Of a stretch of DNA of 64,000 nt, positions 44,236 through 52,890 are shown piece by piece (position 1 is the stretch's first letter; each line of letters begins with the position of its first letter). The DNA lies in assembly GCA_033762815.1 (NCBI GenBank), contig JANRLF010000013.1, positions 12,562-76,561 of the forward strand. Reading direction: 5' to 3'. The stretch is from JANRLF01 sp033762815. Lineage in GTDB: Bacteria; Bacteroidota; Bacteroidia; Chitinophagales; CAIOSU01. Below the pieces are notes generated by a model. It made no database searches. It saw nothing but the letters and a program-made list of their open reading frames with translations, and was not told the DNA's origin. A program made the position numbers and the translations under genes.

Positions 44236-45549
44236 ATGGCAGAAGTAATCAGGATGCCGCGCATGAGCGATACCATGGAAGAAGGCGTTATAGCCGCCTG
44301 GCACAAAAAAGTAGGTGACAAAGTTAAGGCGGGCGACCTGCTAGCCGATGTGGAAACGGACAAGGCCACCATGGAACTTGAAAGCTATCAGGATGGCACC
44401 TTGCTGTACATTGGCGTGGAACAAGGCCAAGCCGTAAAAGTGAACGGTGTGTTGGCCATTGTTGGCAAGGAGGGAGAGGATTACAAACCCCTGTTGGAAA
44501 AAGAAGGGAAAGCTGGCCCATCGGCCAATGCAGATGCGGAAAAAGTGAAAGAAACCGTGGTGCCCGCTGACCAAAAAGAGGAGCCCGTGGGGCAAAAAGA
44601 AGGCAAGCAACCTGTAGCTGATACCGCACAACCCAATCAAGCAAAAGAAATACAGCCGCCCGCCGAAACCAGTGACGACAATAGGGTAAAAGCATCGCCA
44701 TTGGCCCGCAGTATCGCCAAGGAAAAGGGGATTGATCTGAGCCAGCTAAAGGGTAGCGGCGACGAGGGCCGAATTGTGAAGCGAGACGTAGAAAGCTACC
44801 AACCTGCTGCAAAACCTACCAAGGAAAGCCAGCCTGCCATACAATTGCCAAACGTGGTAGGGGAAGAAAGCTATGACGAAATAGCGGTATCGCAAATGCG
44901 CAAAACCATTGCCCGCCGCCTATCGGAGAGCAAATTCAGCGCGCCCCATTTTTACCTTACCATGGAAATCAATATGGACAATGCCATGGCTGCCCGTGAA
45001 GGGATGAACGCATTTTCAGAAGTAAAGATTTCTTTCAACGATATCGTTATCAAGGCCGTTGCCGCTACCCTGCGCAAGCATCCAAAAGTAAACGCATCGT
45101 GGCTGGGTGATAAAATAAGGTACAACCACCACATTCACATAGGGGTGGCCGTAGCGGTAGAAGAGGGCCTATTGGTGCCGGTTATCCGTTTTGCGGATAA
45201 CAAGCCGTTGTCGCATATCGCCGCCGAGGTGCGCGAGCTTGCTGGCAGGGCCAAGGACAAAAAATTGCAGCCCCAAGAGATGCAGGGCAATACCTTCACT
45301 ATTAGCAACTTGGGCATGTTCGGTATCGAGGAATTTACGGCTATTATCAATCCGCCCGATGCTTGCATATTGGCGGTAGGGGGTATTAAAGAAGTGGTGG
45401 TGACCGACGGCAATGGTGGGTTCAAGGCTACCCATGTTATGAAAGTCACCCTATCGTGCGACCATCGCGTAGTGGACGGGGCTACCGGTGCTCAATTCTT
45501 ACAAACACTGAAATCCTTATTGGAAAACCCCGTAAGGATGCTGGTATAA
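44236..45549 (+). CDS. Dihydrolipoamide acetyltransferase, E2 of the pyruvate dehydrogenase-type complex
   Basis: The 437-residue product contains one lipoyl domain (residues about 1-80, lipoyl lysine K43 in DVETDKATMELES), a Pro/Gln/Glu-rich flexible linker, an E1/E3-binding domain (about 150-190, VKASPLARSIAKEKGIDL ... GEGRIVKRDV-type; here GDEGRIVKRDV), and a catalytic acyltransferase core ending in SCDHRVVDGATGAQF (H410 and D414). It transfers acetyl from lipoamide to CoA. No E1 or E3 gene is in the window. Acetyl versus other acyl specificity rests on family resemblance. It ends 8 bp from the next, convergent gene. Confidence 0.95.
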   Translation: MAEVIRMPRMSDTMEEGVIAAWHKKVGDKVKAGDLLADVETDKATMELESYQDGTLLYIGVEQGQAVKVNGVLAIVGKEGEDYKPLLEKEGKAGPSANADAEKVKETVVPADQKEEPVGQKEGKQPVADTAQPNQAKEIQPPAETSDDNRVKASPLARSIAKEKGIDLSQLKGSGDEGRIVKRDVESYQPAAKPTKESQPAIQLPNVVGEESYDEIAVSQMRKTIARRLSESKFSAPHFYLTMEINMDNAMAAREGMNAFSEVKISFNDIVIKAVAATLRKHPKVNASWLGDKIRYNHHIHIGVAVAVEEGLLVPVIRFADNKPLSHIAAEVRELAGRAKDKKLQPQEMQGNTFTISNLGMFGIEEFTAIINPPDACILAVGGIKEVVVTDGNGGFKATHVMKVTLSCDHRVVDGATGAQFLQTLKSLLENPVRMLV

Positions 45550-45557
45550 GCAGCACG

Positions 45558-45848
45558 CTATACCATTTCTATGCTCTGGATATTGGACAGGGAAATACTT
45601 TGTCCGTTTCGCAATACCAAAAGATTGCGGCTTACCAAATAGGCTGAAATGAGCATTTCGGTCAAGGCATCCCCTTTTTTGACGGTCAATTTCACCTTTT
45701 TGTTAAATAGCTTGCACAGCAATGCAGCATTTTGCAACTGCTCTATTTTGCGGTAGTTTTCCAAAAAATTGGCGTTCAGCTTAGCCTCAATCAAATGGGC
45801 ACGTACACGGTTGCGGATATCGCCCCGCCTTGGGTCAAGATTTTTCAT
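45558..45848 (-). CDS. Small hypothetical protein
   Basis: The product has 96 residues, is basic, and begins MKNLDPRRGDIRNRVRAHLIEAK. A helical first half precedes a beta-rich second half (VKLTVKKGDALTEMLISAYLVSRNLLVLRNGQSISLSNIQSIEMV) that looks like a small barrel or SH3/Sm-like fold. No signal peptide or membrane helix is seen, and no family is recognised. It ends 8 bp from the E2 gene stop and is probably cytosolic. Confidence 0.7.
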   Translation of the reverse strand: MKNLDPRRGDIRNRVRAHLIEAKLNANFLENYRKIEQLQNAALLCKLFNKKVKLTVKKGDALTEMLISAYLVSRNLLVLRNGQSISLSNIQSIEMV

Positions 45849-46107
45849 GGGTGAATGGTCAGTTCAAGACCTTGTACGGCAACGGAAGGAAAAAGTTTTT
45901 ATAGTACGGAATAGTGGATAGCAAGATTTGCTGATGAATTTGGCAATTTGAAAATTTGGTGATTTGAAGATTGCTTTTGTCGGTACTTATAAATCCCCGC
46001 AATAAGCACGGCAAGCCTAAATTGCAAGTAAATTGTACCTCGTACCTATCACTGTGCCTTGCACCTTCCTTCTTGAACATTTTCAGCAAAACCTCGGTTA
46101 AAAAGGC
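45849..46107. other. Intergenic region with two dispersed repeat fragments
   Basis: It holds a minus-strand copy of the AATCACCAAATTTTCAAAT motif (45946-45964) and a GTACCTCGTACC-type stretch (46033-46066). A short minus-strand reading frame across it consists mostly of these repeats and is not accepted as a gene. It presumably contains the promoter of the CoA-binding gene, but no consensus match was found. Confidence 0.65.
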
Positions 46108-46473
46108 ATGGAAAGCAAAAAGACCTTGGTATTGGGCGCTACCGAAGACCCTTCCCGTTATGCCAATCTAGCCATCAACCGCCTTTTATCTTATGGGCAT
46201 GAAGTGGTGGCCATTGGCAAAGAGAAAGGTGCCGTAAAAAATGTGGCCATTGAAACGGAGAAGTTGCCCTTCGATGCAGTGGATACCGTAACCTTATATT
46301 TGCGTCCTTCCAACCAAAAAGAGTATTTGGATTATATCATCGGCCTGAACCCCAAGCGCATTATTTTCAACCCAGGTACCGAAAACGACGAGCTTATTGA
46401 CCTTGCCTACAAAAATGGTATAGAACCCATTGAAGGCTGCACCTTAGTCATGCTTTCGACTGGGCAGTATTAA
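46108..46473 (+). CDS. CoA-binding (YccU-like) protein
   Basis: The 121-residue product is a single Rossmann-like CoA-binding domain: TLVLGATEDPSRYANLAINRLLSYGHEVVAIG, DAVDTVTLYLRPSNQKEYLDYI, IIFNPGTENDELIDLAYKNGIEPIEGCTLVML. It resembles YccU/succinyl-CoA synthetase alpha-type domains that bind CoA; the biochemical role of this short form is unclear. It is cytosolic. It starts a run of five same-strand genes, being 21 bp upstream of the DoxX-like gene, although it may not share the function of the rest. Confidence 0.92.
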   Translation: MESKKTLVLGATEDPSRYANLAINRLLSYGHEVVAIGKEKGAVKNVAIETEKLPFDAVDTVTLYLRPSNQKEYLDYIIGLNPKRIIFNPGTENDELIDLAYKNGIEPIEGCTLVMLSTGQY

Positions 46474-46494
46474 TAATTGTAGTAATTTTATGTA

Positions 46495-46881
46495 ATGGAT
46501 TATTCCATTCGCTATAAGCTCACAATCTTCTTGTTTGCTATAGTTTGGCTTATTAATGGTTTGATAGCTAAGGTACTAGGAATGGTACCAAGACATGAAT
46601 TGATAGTAGCCAGAATTCTTGGCAATACTTGGGCACATGAGCTGACCCTGCTTATAGGATTTTCTGAATGCTTAATGTCCGTTTGGATAATTTCAGGCTT
46701 CTATCCTAAAATAAATGCTATTACCCAGATAACCATCATTATCTGCATGAACATATTGGAGTTTTTGCTAGCGCCTGATTTGTTGCTATGGGGTAGAGCA
46801 AATCTGATTTTTGCGATACTATTTTCTTGTTGGATTGGATGGAATGAAATGCATAGAAGGCGAATGGTGCTCCATGATTAG
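46495..46881 (+). CDS. DoxX-like membrane protein
   Basis: The 128-residue product has four hydrophobic helices and the DoxX-like pattern (RYKLTIFLFAIVWLINGLIAKVLGMVPRHELIVARILG; ECLMSVWIISGFYPKINAITQ). DoxX relatives occur with quinone or sulfur redox proteins, but this branch (DoxX_3-like) is of unknown function. Its last 8 bp overlap the start of the DUF2071 gene. The upstream spacer has TAATTTTA, one base from the -7 consensus. Confidence 0.82.
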   Translation: MDYSIRYKLTIFLFAIVWLINGLIAKVLGMVPRHELIVARILGNTWAHELTLLIGFSECLMSVWIISGFYPKINAITQITIIICMNILEFLLAPDLLLWGRANLIFAILFSCWIGWNEMHRRRMVLHD

Positions 46882-47635
46882 GATTTTAAAAAATCATCCA
46901 TTCGCAGTTGAAGCTTTTTTTGAAAGCTCAATAGTACTTACATTTTCAGCTCCTAAGGACCAATTATGCCATCTTATACCAAGATGCCTTGAATTGGACT
47001 TATACCAAAAAGAAACGGCATTCATTGCCTTGGCAATGGTGTCTACAAAACAGTTAAGGCCAAAAGGTTTTCCCAAACTTTTCGGCAACGATTTCTTTTT
47101 GATTGGGTACAGGATATTTGTCAGGTTCAATACTCCTAAAGGCAAACGATTAAGAGGGCTTTATATCTTGAAATCTGAAACTGATAGCAAGAGAATGGAG
47201 TTTTTGGGAAATCTCTTTACGAAATACAGATACTCTACCATCGATATTCAATTTTCTGAAAACGATGAAAGTAAAACTATCAGATCCATATCTTCCGGGC
47301 TTATGGTGAAGTATAAAGAAACTGCCGACAATCACTGTTTACCTCAAACTTCCCCATTTTCTGATTTGAAAGAAGCAAGGAGATTTTCTGGTCCCTTGCC
47401 ATTTACTTTTAGTTATGACCCAAAGAAAGAAGCAATATTATTAGTGGAAGGGGTGAGACAACAATGGGTGCCTCAACCAATTCAAATATTGGATTATCAC
47501 AGCGATTTTATCAATTCACTGGGAGTGCAAGACATTAAGTTAGCTAATGCATTCATAATTAAAGAGGTGCCCTACTTTTGGAAGCGGGGGCGTTTAATAC
47601 CATGGCAAAATCAAGGGGTTACTTTACAGGCCTAA
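46874..47635 (+). CDS. DUF2071 (YqjF-like) protein
   Basis: The start is ATG 46874, overlapping the DoxX-like stop; the product has 253 residues. Features of the YqjF/DUF2071 family include LELDLYQKETAFIALAMVSTKQLRPKGFPKLFGNDFFLIGYRIFVRF (positions 46990-47130 encode it) and FTFSYDPKKEAILLVEGVRQQWVPQPIQI near the end. No enzyme activity is known for the family. It lacks a signal peptide. It overlaps the downstream methyltransferase by 34 bp, so it is part of a coupled operon. Confidence 0.85.
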   Translation: MIRILKNHPFAVEAFFESSIVLTFSAPKDQLCHLIPRCLELDLYQKETAFIALAMVSTKQLRPKGFPKLFGNDFFLIGYRIFVRFNTPKGKRLRGLYILKSETDSKRMEFLGNLFTKYRYSTIDIQFSENDESKTIRSISSGLMVKYKETADNHCLPQTSPFSDLKEARRFSGPLPFTFSYDPKKEAILLVEGVRQQWVPQPIQILDYHSDFINSLGVQDIKLANAFIIKEVPYFWKRGRLIPWQNQGVTLQA

Positions 47636-48372
47636 GCAATATAATACGTTTCAATTGGCATCTCTACTTATTGGGAGTTGGAGTGGTATTGCTATTATTG
47701 GTTCCTAGTCTTTTATTCTCTATTGAATCACCACTGCGTGAAGTATTAGTGTCAATTGCACTTATGGGTTTTATGTCCATTGTGCTCTCAGTGGTTACTT
47801 CTTGGTACATTTATGACTTATCTGGTTTATATGAATATCGATGGATGGACGTTTTGCCGGAACGGCATCCAAAAAACATTGTAAACATTCATGCTGGTTA
47901 TGACGAAACCAGTGGTCTACTTTCAGAAAGGTTTCCATCATCCAAATTAACCGTGCTGAATATTTTTGATAAAGAGCAACACACCGAGTTTTCTTTAAGA
48001 CAAGCACAAGCAGCAATCCCGCAATCTATTTCCTCCATCACGGCGAGGAGCAATCAACTGCCTCTTGGAAACAACAGCATCGATTGTGTTTGTTTGCTCT
48101 TTGCTGCCCATGAAATAAGAAATGATAAAGAAAGGATAGCATTTTTCCATGAAATCAATCGGATTCTAGCTGAAGATGGCATTCTGGTTGTAATGGAGCA
48201 TAGAAGAGATTTTGCTAATTTCCTAGTCTATAACATTGGTGCCTTTCATTTCTTTTCCATAAACACTTGGCTTAAAACATTTAAGGAAGCTAGTTTCCAA
48301 ATGGTGCACCACCTTCCCCATACACCTTTTATCTCTGTATTTATTTTAAGTAAAAATGGAATTGCACCTTAA
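47602..48372 (+). CDS. Membrane-anchored class I methyltransferase
   Basis: I start at ATG 47602 (MAKSRGYFTGLSNIIRFNWHLY), giving 256 residues; an in-frame upstream start adds 8. Two N-terminal helices (LYLLGVGVVLLLLVPSLLF and VLVSIALMGFMSIVLSVVTSWYIY) anchor a methyltransferase domain. The SAM pocket is degenerate at motif I (NIVNIHAGYDETSGLLSERFPSSKLTVLNIFD), while motif post-I/IV (NNSIDCVCLLFAAHEIRN) and the late motif (ILAEDGILVVMEH) are kept. The substrate is likely a membrane-bound molecule, but that is inference. It overlaps both neighbours. Confidence 0.82.
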   Translation: MAKSRGYFTGLSNIIRFNWHLYLLGVGVVLLLLVPSLLFSIESPLREVLVSIALMGFMSIVLSVVTSWYIYDLSGLYEYRWMDVLPERHPKNIVNIHAGYDETSGLLSERFPSSKLTVLNIFDKEQHTEFSLRQAQAAIPQSISSITARSNQLPLGNNSIDCVCLLFAAHEIRNDKERIAFFHEINRILAEDGILVVMEHRRDFANFLVYNIGAFHFFSINTWLKTFKEASFQMVHHLPHTPFISVFILSKNGIAP

Positions 48373-48751
48373 AGTCCTCGGAATAATATTAGTACTACTT
48401 AGCTTATTGCACTTGGTTTTCCCAAGATATTTTGATTTGAAAAAAGAGCTTTCCCCCGTAAGCCTAATTGTTAGGCAAATGTTCTATGTACATACATTCT
48501 TCATTGCCCTTATGGTAATGCTGATGGGGTTGCTTTGTCTGTTTGCCGCTAATGAATTAACTACTACTGCCCTTGGGAAAAGAATTGCATTTGGATTAGG
48601 CATCTTTTGGAGCATGCGGTTGATATTCCAATTTTTTGTTTACTCCCCCACTTTATGGAAAGGCAAGCGGTTTGAAACATTCGTGCATGTCCTATTCGCC
48701 ATACTTTGGAGCTATCTCACCATAGTTTTTGTTGCAATAGCAGCCAGTTAA
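48356..48751 (+). CDS. Small polytopic membrane protein
   Basis: The 131-residue product has about four hydrophobic helices (VLGIILVLLSLLHLVF; FFIALMVMLMGLLCLFA; IAFGLGIFWSMRLIFQFF; VHVLFAILWSYLTIVFVAIAAS). The family is not recognised. Its ATG lies 17 bp inside the methyltransferase gene, so it belongs to the same coupled operon (DoxX-like, DUF2071, methyltransferase, this). It ends 3 bp before the stray copy of the CBS-gene 3' end. Confidence 0.75.
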   Translation: MELHLKVLGIILVLLSLLHLVFPRYFDLKKELSPVSLIVRQMFYVHTFFIALMVMLMGLLCLFAANELTTTALGKRIAFGLGIFWSMRLIFQFFVYSPTLWKGKRFETFVHVLFAILWSYLTIVFVAIAAS

Positions 48752-48753
48752 CT

Positions 48754-48822
48754 TTACCCAGCAATAGCCTGTATTAGGTCGTACTCGGTAATGATATTTA
48801 GGTGGCAATAAATCTTTTTGGC
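48754..48822 (-). pseudogene. Remnant copy of the 3' end of the CBS-domain enzyme gene
   Basis: On the minus strand codons 48822-48754 read AKKIYCHLNIITEYDLIQAIAG then TAA. The last 14 residues (NIITEYDLIQAIAG) are identical to the C-terminus of the enzyme encoded at 51477-52844. The nucleotides match almost perfectly over 48761-48798 versus 51484-51521. An in-frame stop (48825-48823) precedes it and there is no start codon, so it is a fragment. It and the true gene end flank the YncE/phosphoesterase gene. Confidence 0.85.
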
Positions 48823-48864
48823 CTAAGACCTTGGTGTGTATCGATAATCGTACAAAGCTGGCCT

Positions 48865-51309
48865 TTAGTCGTCTTCCCTGTCCATATCCATGCTGCCGGG
48901 GCTGAAAAAAGCAGCATGCACCGGGGCGGGGCAAGGGCTGTCTTCCCCCTTCACCGCTACCCATATTACTTGGTTGAACTCGGCATCGGGTACCCGGTCT
49001 TCCATGGCAAAGTTGAACCCCTCGCTCATGATGCTCCATTTGTTCACCGCTACGTTCAGTTCACCCAAGTCTACTTCGGCGGGCCGTGCTTTAAAGCCAG
49101 TAGGGTTGGACGTATCGGCAAAGCAACGCCACATGGGGGTCGCTGCGGCATCGTATTGGCTCATGGGCGGCAATCCCAGTATGAGCTCCATGGTACGCAG
49201 CATGGACGAGGTGCTGTACATGGTATGGTCAACATACCCACGCTTCACGAATCCCCCCGCCACATAGGCGGTACTGCGGTGGGCATCGACATGGTCGGGG
49301 CCGTTTTGGGCATCATCTTCCAATATGAACACCACGCTTTCGTTCCATATGGGGCTTTTGCTTAGGTGCTCCACAAAGAGTCCCACGGCCAGGTCATTGT
49401 CCGCCACATGGGCTATGGGCGTGGGTTTGCCCACCCGCAAGCCTTCGGTATGGTCATTAATGAAGCGCAGGCTGTTGAACTGTGGCAACGACTTGGTAGC
49501 CACCAAGCTATCAAATTCCTGCTGCCACTGGCGGAAGCGAACGGTATCGCGTATGCTTTCGTCCCAGCCGGTGTAGTAGGTACAAAGATGCCCTTCCAAG
49601 GCGGGTATGTTGGGTTTGTTGTCATCGGCAAACTCGCCATAGGTACGGTAGCTGACCCCATACTTTTTGCAGAGGTCCCAGATGAAGCCGTTCTTGTTGT
49701 TGGCTATACTGCGGGTACCTTCGCCATAATAGTCGCCGCCACGGCCACCGTAAGCTGTGGGCCAGTTCTTTTCCAAAAAGTCGGTACCGTATGCGGCGGT
49801 ACTCCAATTGTGGCCATCGGCACTCACTTCACCGTTTACGTAGAAGTTGTCCAGCAGCACAAACTCCTCGGCCAAGGCATGCTGGTTAGGGGTCACCTTA
49901 CGGCCAAAAAGCACCAAGGAAGTATCGCCATTACCTTGTGGCAGGTCGCCCAAAACTTGGTCGTAGGTGCGGTTTTCCTTGATGATGTAAAACACATGCT
50001 TGATGGGGGAAACAGCGCCCACTTTACCCGGTATGGGATTTCCATCGGGACAGCCGGCTTCCAATTCTTTCTTCTTGGAATAGGGGGTATTGTTATAGAC
50101 CACTTGCGAATAGCTTTTCAGCAAATCGGCATTAGGGGCGGGCAAAATGCTGAGCGCCCCACGGAACAGGCCGCCAATGTATTGCACTTTTTGCTTTTTG
50201 GCTTGCGCATCCGATTTTTGGTAGCTCACCTCTTGCGCCTTGCTGCGAGGGTTGGGACCCTGCGGATTGGCCAAGGAGCTAAGGCCCTTGCCATTGGCGA
50301 CCAATATGTTATTGCCCAGCGTACGTACACAGGAGGGGTACCAACCAGTAGGGATAAAGCCCTTGCTCTTGGAACTGCCCGGGCTGGAAACATCAAACAC
50401 GGCCAGGCAGTTGTTGTCGGCATTGGCGATGTAGAGGGTTTTATTGTCTGGGCTCAGTGCCACGCCATTGGTAGTGCTGCCGTTGGGCGCATCGGGGTAA
50501 AGGGCGGAGTTGAGGGTTTCTATCACTTTGCGCTGTTTCAGGTCGATGACCGAAACGCTGTTGTCGTTGGCATTGCAGACATACAGGTATTGACCTGCCT
50601 TGTCCAAACACATATCGTTAGGGTTATCGCCCAAGGGGATATTGCCCTCCATGGTTTGCTTGTCGGTATTGAACAGTATCAACTTGTCGCAGCCCCAGCA
50701 ACTGATGTACAGCATCTTTCTGTCGGGCGAAAGCAGACAGGTATAAGCCTCGCCGCCCAAGGGGTATCTGGCTATCAATTGCTTGCTACCCGTATGGTAC
50801 AGATACAAGCTGTTGCTCTCTTTGGTAACCACGTACAGTACCTGCTTTTTATCGTCCAGGGCAATGCCAGTGGGCGATATCCTTTCAGGCCAGGGAGCAC
50901 CCATCACAATGGTATCCATAGGTCTAAGTTTGCCCCCTTTGAAATTGTAGTGCATGATCCAGTTATCGTTGCCGCCTGATGCGTACAGGCTGCGCTCATC
51001 ATCGCTGAAGGCCAAACCGAGATATGCCTTGCCCACGGGCATGCTATCCGTTACTTTTCCGGCGCTCAAATCAATGATTTGCAGGGACTGGTCGCTTTGC
51101 CCGTTATTGGTCACTGCCAGCCACTTGCCCGAGGGGGAACCCACCATGTTAAGTGGCAAATCGCCCAGCGGCACTTGTTTGCCGGTGGGGGTCAGTGCCC
51201 AGCCATTGGGCAGCATCACCCGCTTTTGCTGTATTTGCTGTAAGGTTTGGCCTTGCAGATGCAAGCATAGGAGCAGGAGCACACAGAAAACGCTGATAAT
51301 GGGCTTCAT
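48865..51309 (-). CDS. YncE-like beta-propeller fused to a phosphoesterase domain, secreted
   Basis: The start is ATG 51307-51309 (signal peptide MKPIISVFCVLLLLCLHLQGQ), giving 814 residues. Residues about 25-350 are a seven-bladed-type propeller with repeats such as SPSGKWLAVTNNGQ, DKAGQYLYVCNANDNSVSVIDL and SPDNKTLYIANADNNCLAVFD. Residues about 400-800 form an alkaline-phosphatase-fold phosphoesterase domain: HVFYIIKENRTYDQVLGDL, LDNFYVNGEVSADGHNWSTAAYGTDF, VFILEDDAQNGPDHVDAHRSTAYVAGGF. Acid phosphatase or phospholipase C-like activity is expected from the family. No T9SS tail is present, so it is probably periplasmic. It is bracketed by the CBS gene and its remnant. Confidence 0.92.
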   Translation of the reverse strand: MKPIISVFCVLLLLCLHLQGQTLQQIQQKRVMLPNGWALTPTGKQVPLGDLPLNMVGSPSGKWLAVTNNGQSDQSLQIIDLSAGKVTDSMPVGKAYLGLAFSDDERSLYASGGNDNWIMHYNFKGGKLRPMDTIVMGAPWPERISPTGIALDDKKQVLYVVTKESNSLYLYHTGSKQLIARYPLGGEAYTCLLSPDRKMLYISCWGCDKLILFNTDKQTMEGNIPLGDNPNDMCLDKAGQYLYVCNANDNSVSVIDLKQRKVIETLNSALYPDAPNGSTTNGVALSPDNKTLYIANADNNCLAVFDVSSPGSSKSKGFIPTGWYPSCVRTLGNNILVANGKGLSSLANPQGPNPRSKAQEVSYQKSDAQAKKQKVQYIGGLFRGALSILPAPNADLLKSYSQVVYNNTPYSKKKELEAGCPDGNPIPGKVGAVSPIKHVFYIIKENRTYDQVLGDLPQGNGDTSLVLFGRKVTPNQHALAEEFVLLDNFYVNGEVSADGHNWSTAAYGTDFLEKNWPTAYGGRGGDYYGEGTRSIANNKNGFIWDLCKKYGVSYRTYGEFADDNKPNIPALEGHLCTYYTGWDESIRDTVRFRQWQQEFDSLVATKSLPQFNSLRFINDHTEGLRVGKPTPIAHVADNDLAVGLFVEHLSKSPIWNESVVFILEDDAQNGPDHVDAHRSTAYVAGGFVKRGYVDHTMYSTSSMLRTMELILGLPPMSQYDAAATPMWRCFADTSNPTGFKARPAEVDLGELNVAVNKWSIMSEGFNFAMEDRVPDAEFNQVIWVAVKGEDSPCPAPVHAAFFSPGSMDMDREDD

Positions 51310-51476
51310 ACGCTGAATATTTTGCTGGAAGCTAAGCAAAAAGCTGCTTACTGCGCAGGCCTACAAGATTAATTAATTATTAAGGCAGGCCTTGGCCAAC
51401 AATGCCACTACTCAGAAGAGGTATGGATACAAACCTGTCTTTTGCAGAGGTCTTAGAAGGTTCTACCCAAATTTTC

Positions 51477-52844
51477 TTAGCCCGCAATAGCCTGTATTAA
51501 GTCGTACTCGGTAATGATATTCAAGTTGCCGGCTATATCTTTTACCAATACGGCACTGTTGTCGCGGTTGATAAGCTTGGAAATGGCACTGGTGCTCTCG
51601 TTGGCCTCCACTATCGGGAAAGGCTTTGCCATAATTTTCTCTACGGCGGCATCCTTATCGGCAGGCTCGTTCAGCAGGGCACTTAAAATGGAGTGTTCGG
51701 TAATAGAGCCTACCATTTTATCGCCATCCAACACAGGTAGCTGTGAGATACCCAAGTCGCGCATAATATGTATGGCCTCTGTCAAAGTTTGGTATTGCTG
51801 CACGGTGACAAATGTTTTCTGCTGTTTCCTGTCCACTATGCTACGTGCGCTGATGCTTTCGCTCCTATTGTCCAGATATTGGCGTTCGCGCATCCATTCG
51901 TCGTTATAAAGCTTGGCCACATAGCGGCTGCCGTGGTCATGGAACACTACTACCACTACGTCGTCTTGCTTCAGTTGGTTCTGCATCTGCAAAATACCGC
52001 AAACGGCACTACCAGCCGAATAGCCTACAAAAATGCCCTCTTCTTTCGTGATGCGGCGAGCCATAACGGCACCGTCTTTATCGGTCACTTTCTCGAAATG
52101 GTCGATTACCCCGAAATCGATATTGGCGGGAATAATGTCTTCACCAATGCCTTCCGTAACGTAGGAATAAATTTCATTCTTGTCAAATTCGCCCGTTTCA
52201 TGGTACTTTTTCAGGACAGAGCCATAAGTATCTACCCCCCATATTTTGATATTGGGATTCTTCTCCTTCAGGTATTTACCTATGCCGGAAATGGTGCCCC
52301 CTGTACCCACGCCCACTACCAAATGGGTGATTTTCCCTTCCGTTTGTTCCCAAATCTCAGGCCCGGTAGTTTCGTAGTGCGCCACCCTATTGGAGAGGTT
52401 ATCGTATTGGTTCACGTAGATGGAATTGGGTATTTCGGTAGCCAACCTACGGGCAACGGAGTAATAGGAACGCGGGTCTTCGGGTGCCACATTGGTAGGG
52501 CACACAATCACTTCAGCCCCTACCGCCTTTAGAATATCCACCTTTTCTTTCGATTGCTTATCCGTGGTGGTGAAAATACAGCGGTAGCCCCGTACGATGG
52601 CCACCAAAGCCAAGCCCATACCGGTATTGCCGCTCGTACCCTCAATAATGGTACCGCCGGGTTTTAACCTTCCATCCCGTTCGGCATCGTCAATCATTTT
52701 CAAGGCCATACGGTCTTTGATGGAATTGCCTGGGTTATAGCTATCCACCTTGGCCAATACGGTGGCCTTTACGCCCTTCACTACCTTGTTTAGTTTTATC
52801 AATGGCGTGTTGCCAATCGTCTCCAATACGTTGTTGTACCACAT
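51477..52844 (-). CDS. Cystathionine beta-synthase-like PLP enzyme with two CBS domains
   Basis: The 455-residue product contains a fold-type II PLP domain (residues about 1-325): lysine K43 in DSYNPGNSIKDRMALKMI, phosphate loop EGTSGNTGMGLA, GVGTGGTISGIGKYLKEKNP, and GYSAGSAVCGI. A tandem CBS pair follows (about 335-455: FVTVQQYQTLTEAIHIMRDLGISQLPVLD... and AKPFPIVEANESTSAISKLIN...). It condenses serine (or O-acetylserine) with homocysteine or sulfide in the cysteine/transsulfuration route; the CBS pair may bind adenosyl ligands. There is no N-terminal heme motif. A copy of its last about 20 codons lies at 48754-48822. Confidence 0.94.
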   Translation of the reverse strand: MWYNNVLETIGNTPLIKLNKVVKGVKATVLAKVDSYNPGNSIKDRMALKMIDDAERDGRLKPGGTIIEGTSGNTGMGLALVAIVRGYRCIFTTTDKQSKEKVDILKAVGAEVIVCPTNVAPEDPRSYYSVARRLATEIPNSIYVNQYDNLSNRVAHYETTGPEIWEQTEGKITHLVVGVGTGGTISGIGKYLKEKNPNIKIWGVDTYGSVLKKYHETGEFDKNEIYSYVTEGIGEDIIPANIDFGVIDHFEKVTDKDGAVMARRITKEEGIFVGYSAGSAVCGILQMQNQLKQDDVVVVVFHDHGSRYVAKLYNDEWMRERQYLDNRSESISARSIVDRKQQKTFVTVQQYQTLTEAIHIMRDLGISQLPVLDGDKMVGSITEHSILSALLNEPADKDAAVEKIMAKPFPIVEANESTSAISKLINRDNSAVLVKDIAGNLNIITEYDLIQAIAG

Positions 52845-52890
52845 ACTTCAAAGTTAGGCAATTCCCTTTGGAAAGGGAAAGGCGGTGCAT

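Noticed and set aside
45859..46089. 76-codon minus-strand reading frame before the CoA-binding gene
   Set aside because: It consists largely of the intergenic repeat motifs (LQITKFSNCQIHQ comes from the AATCACCAAATTTTCAAAT element), has no clear initiation context and no family.
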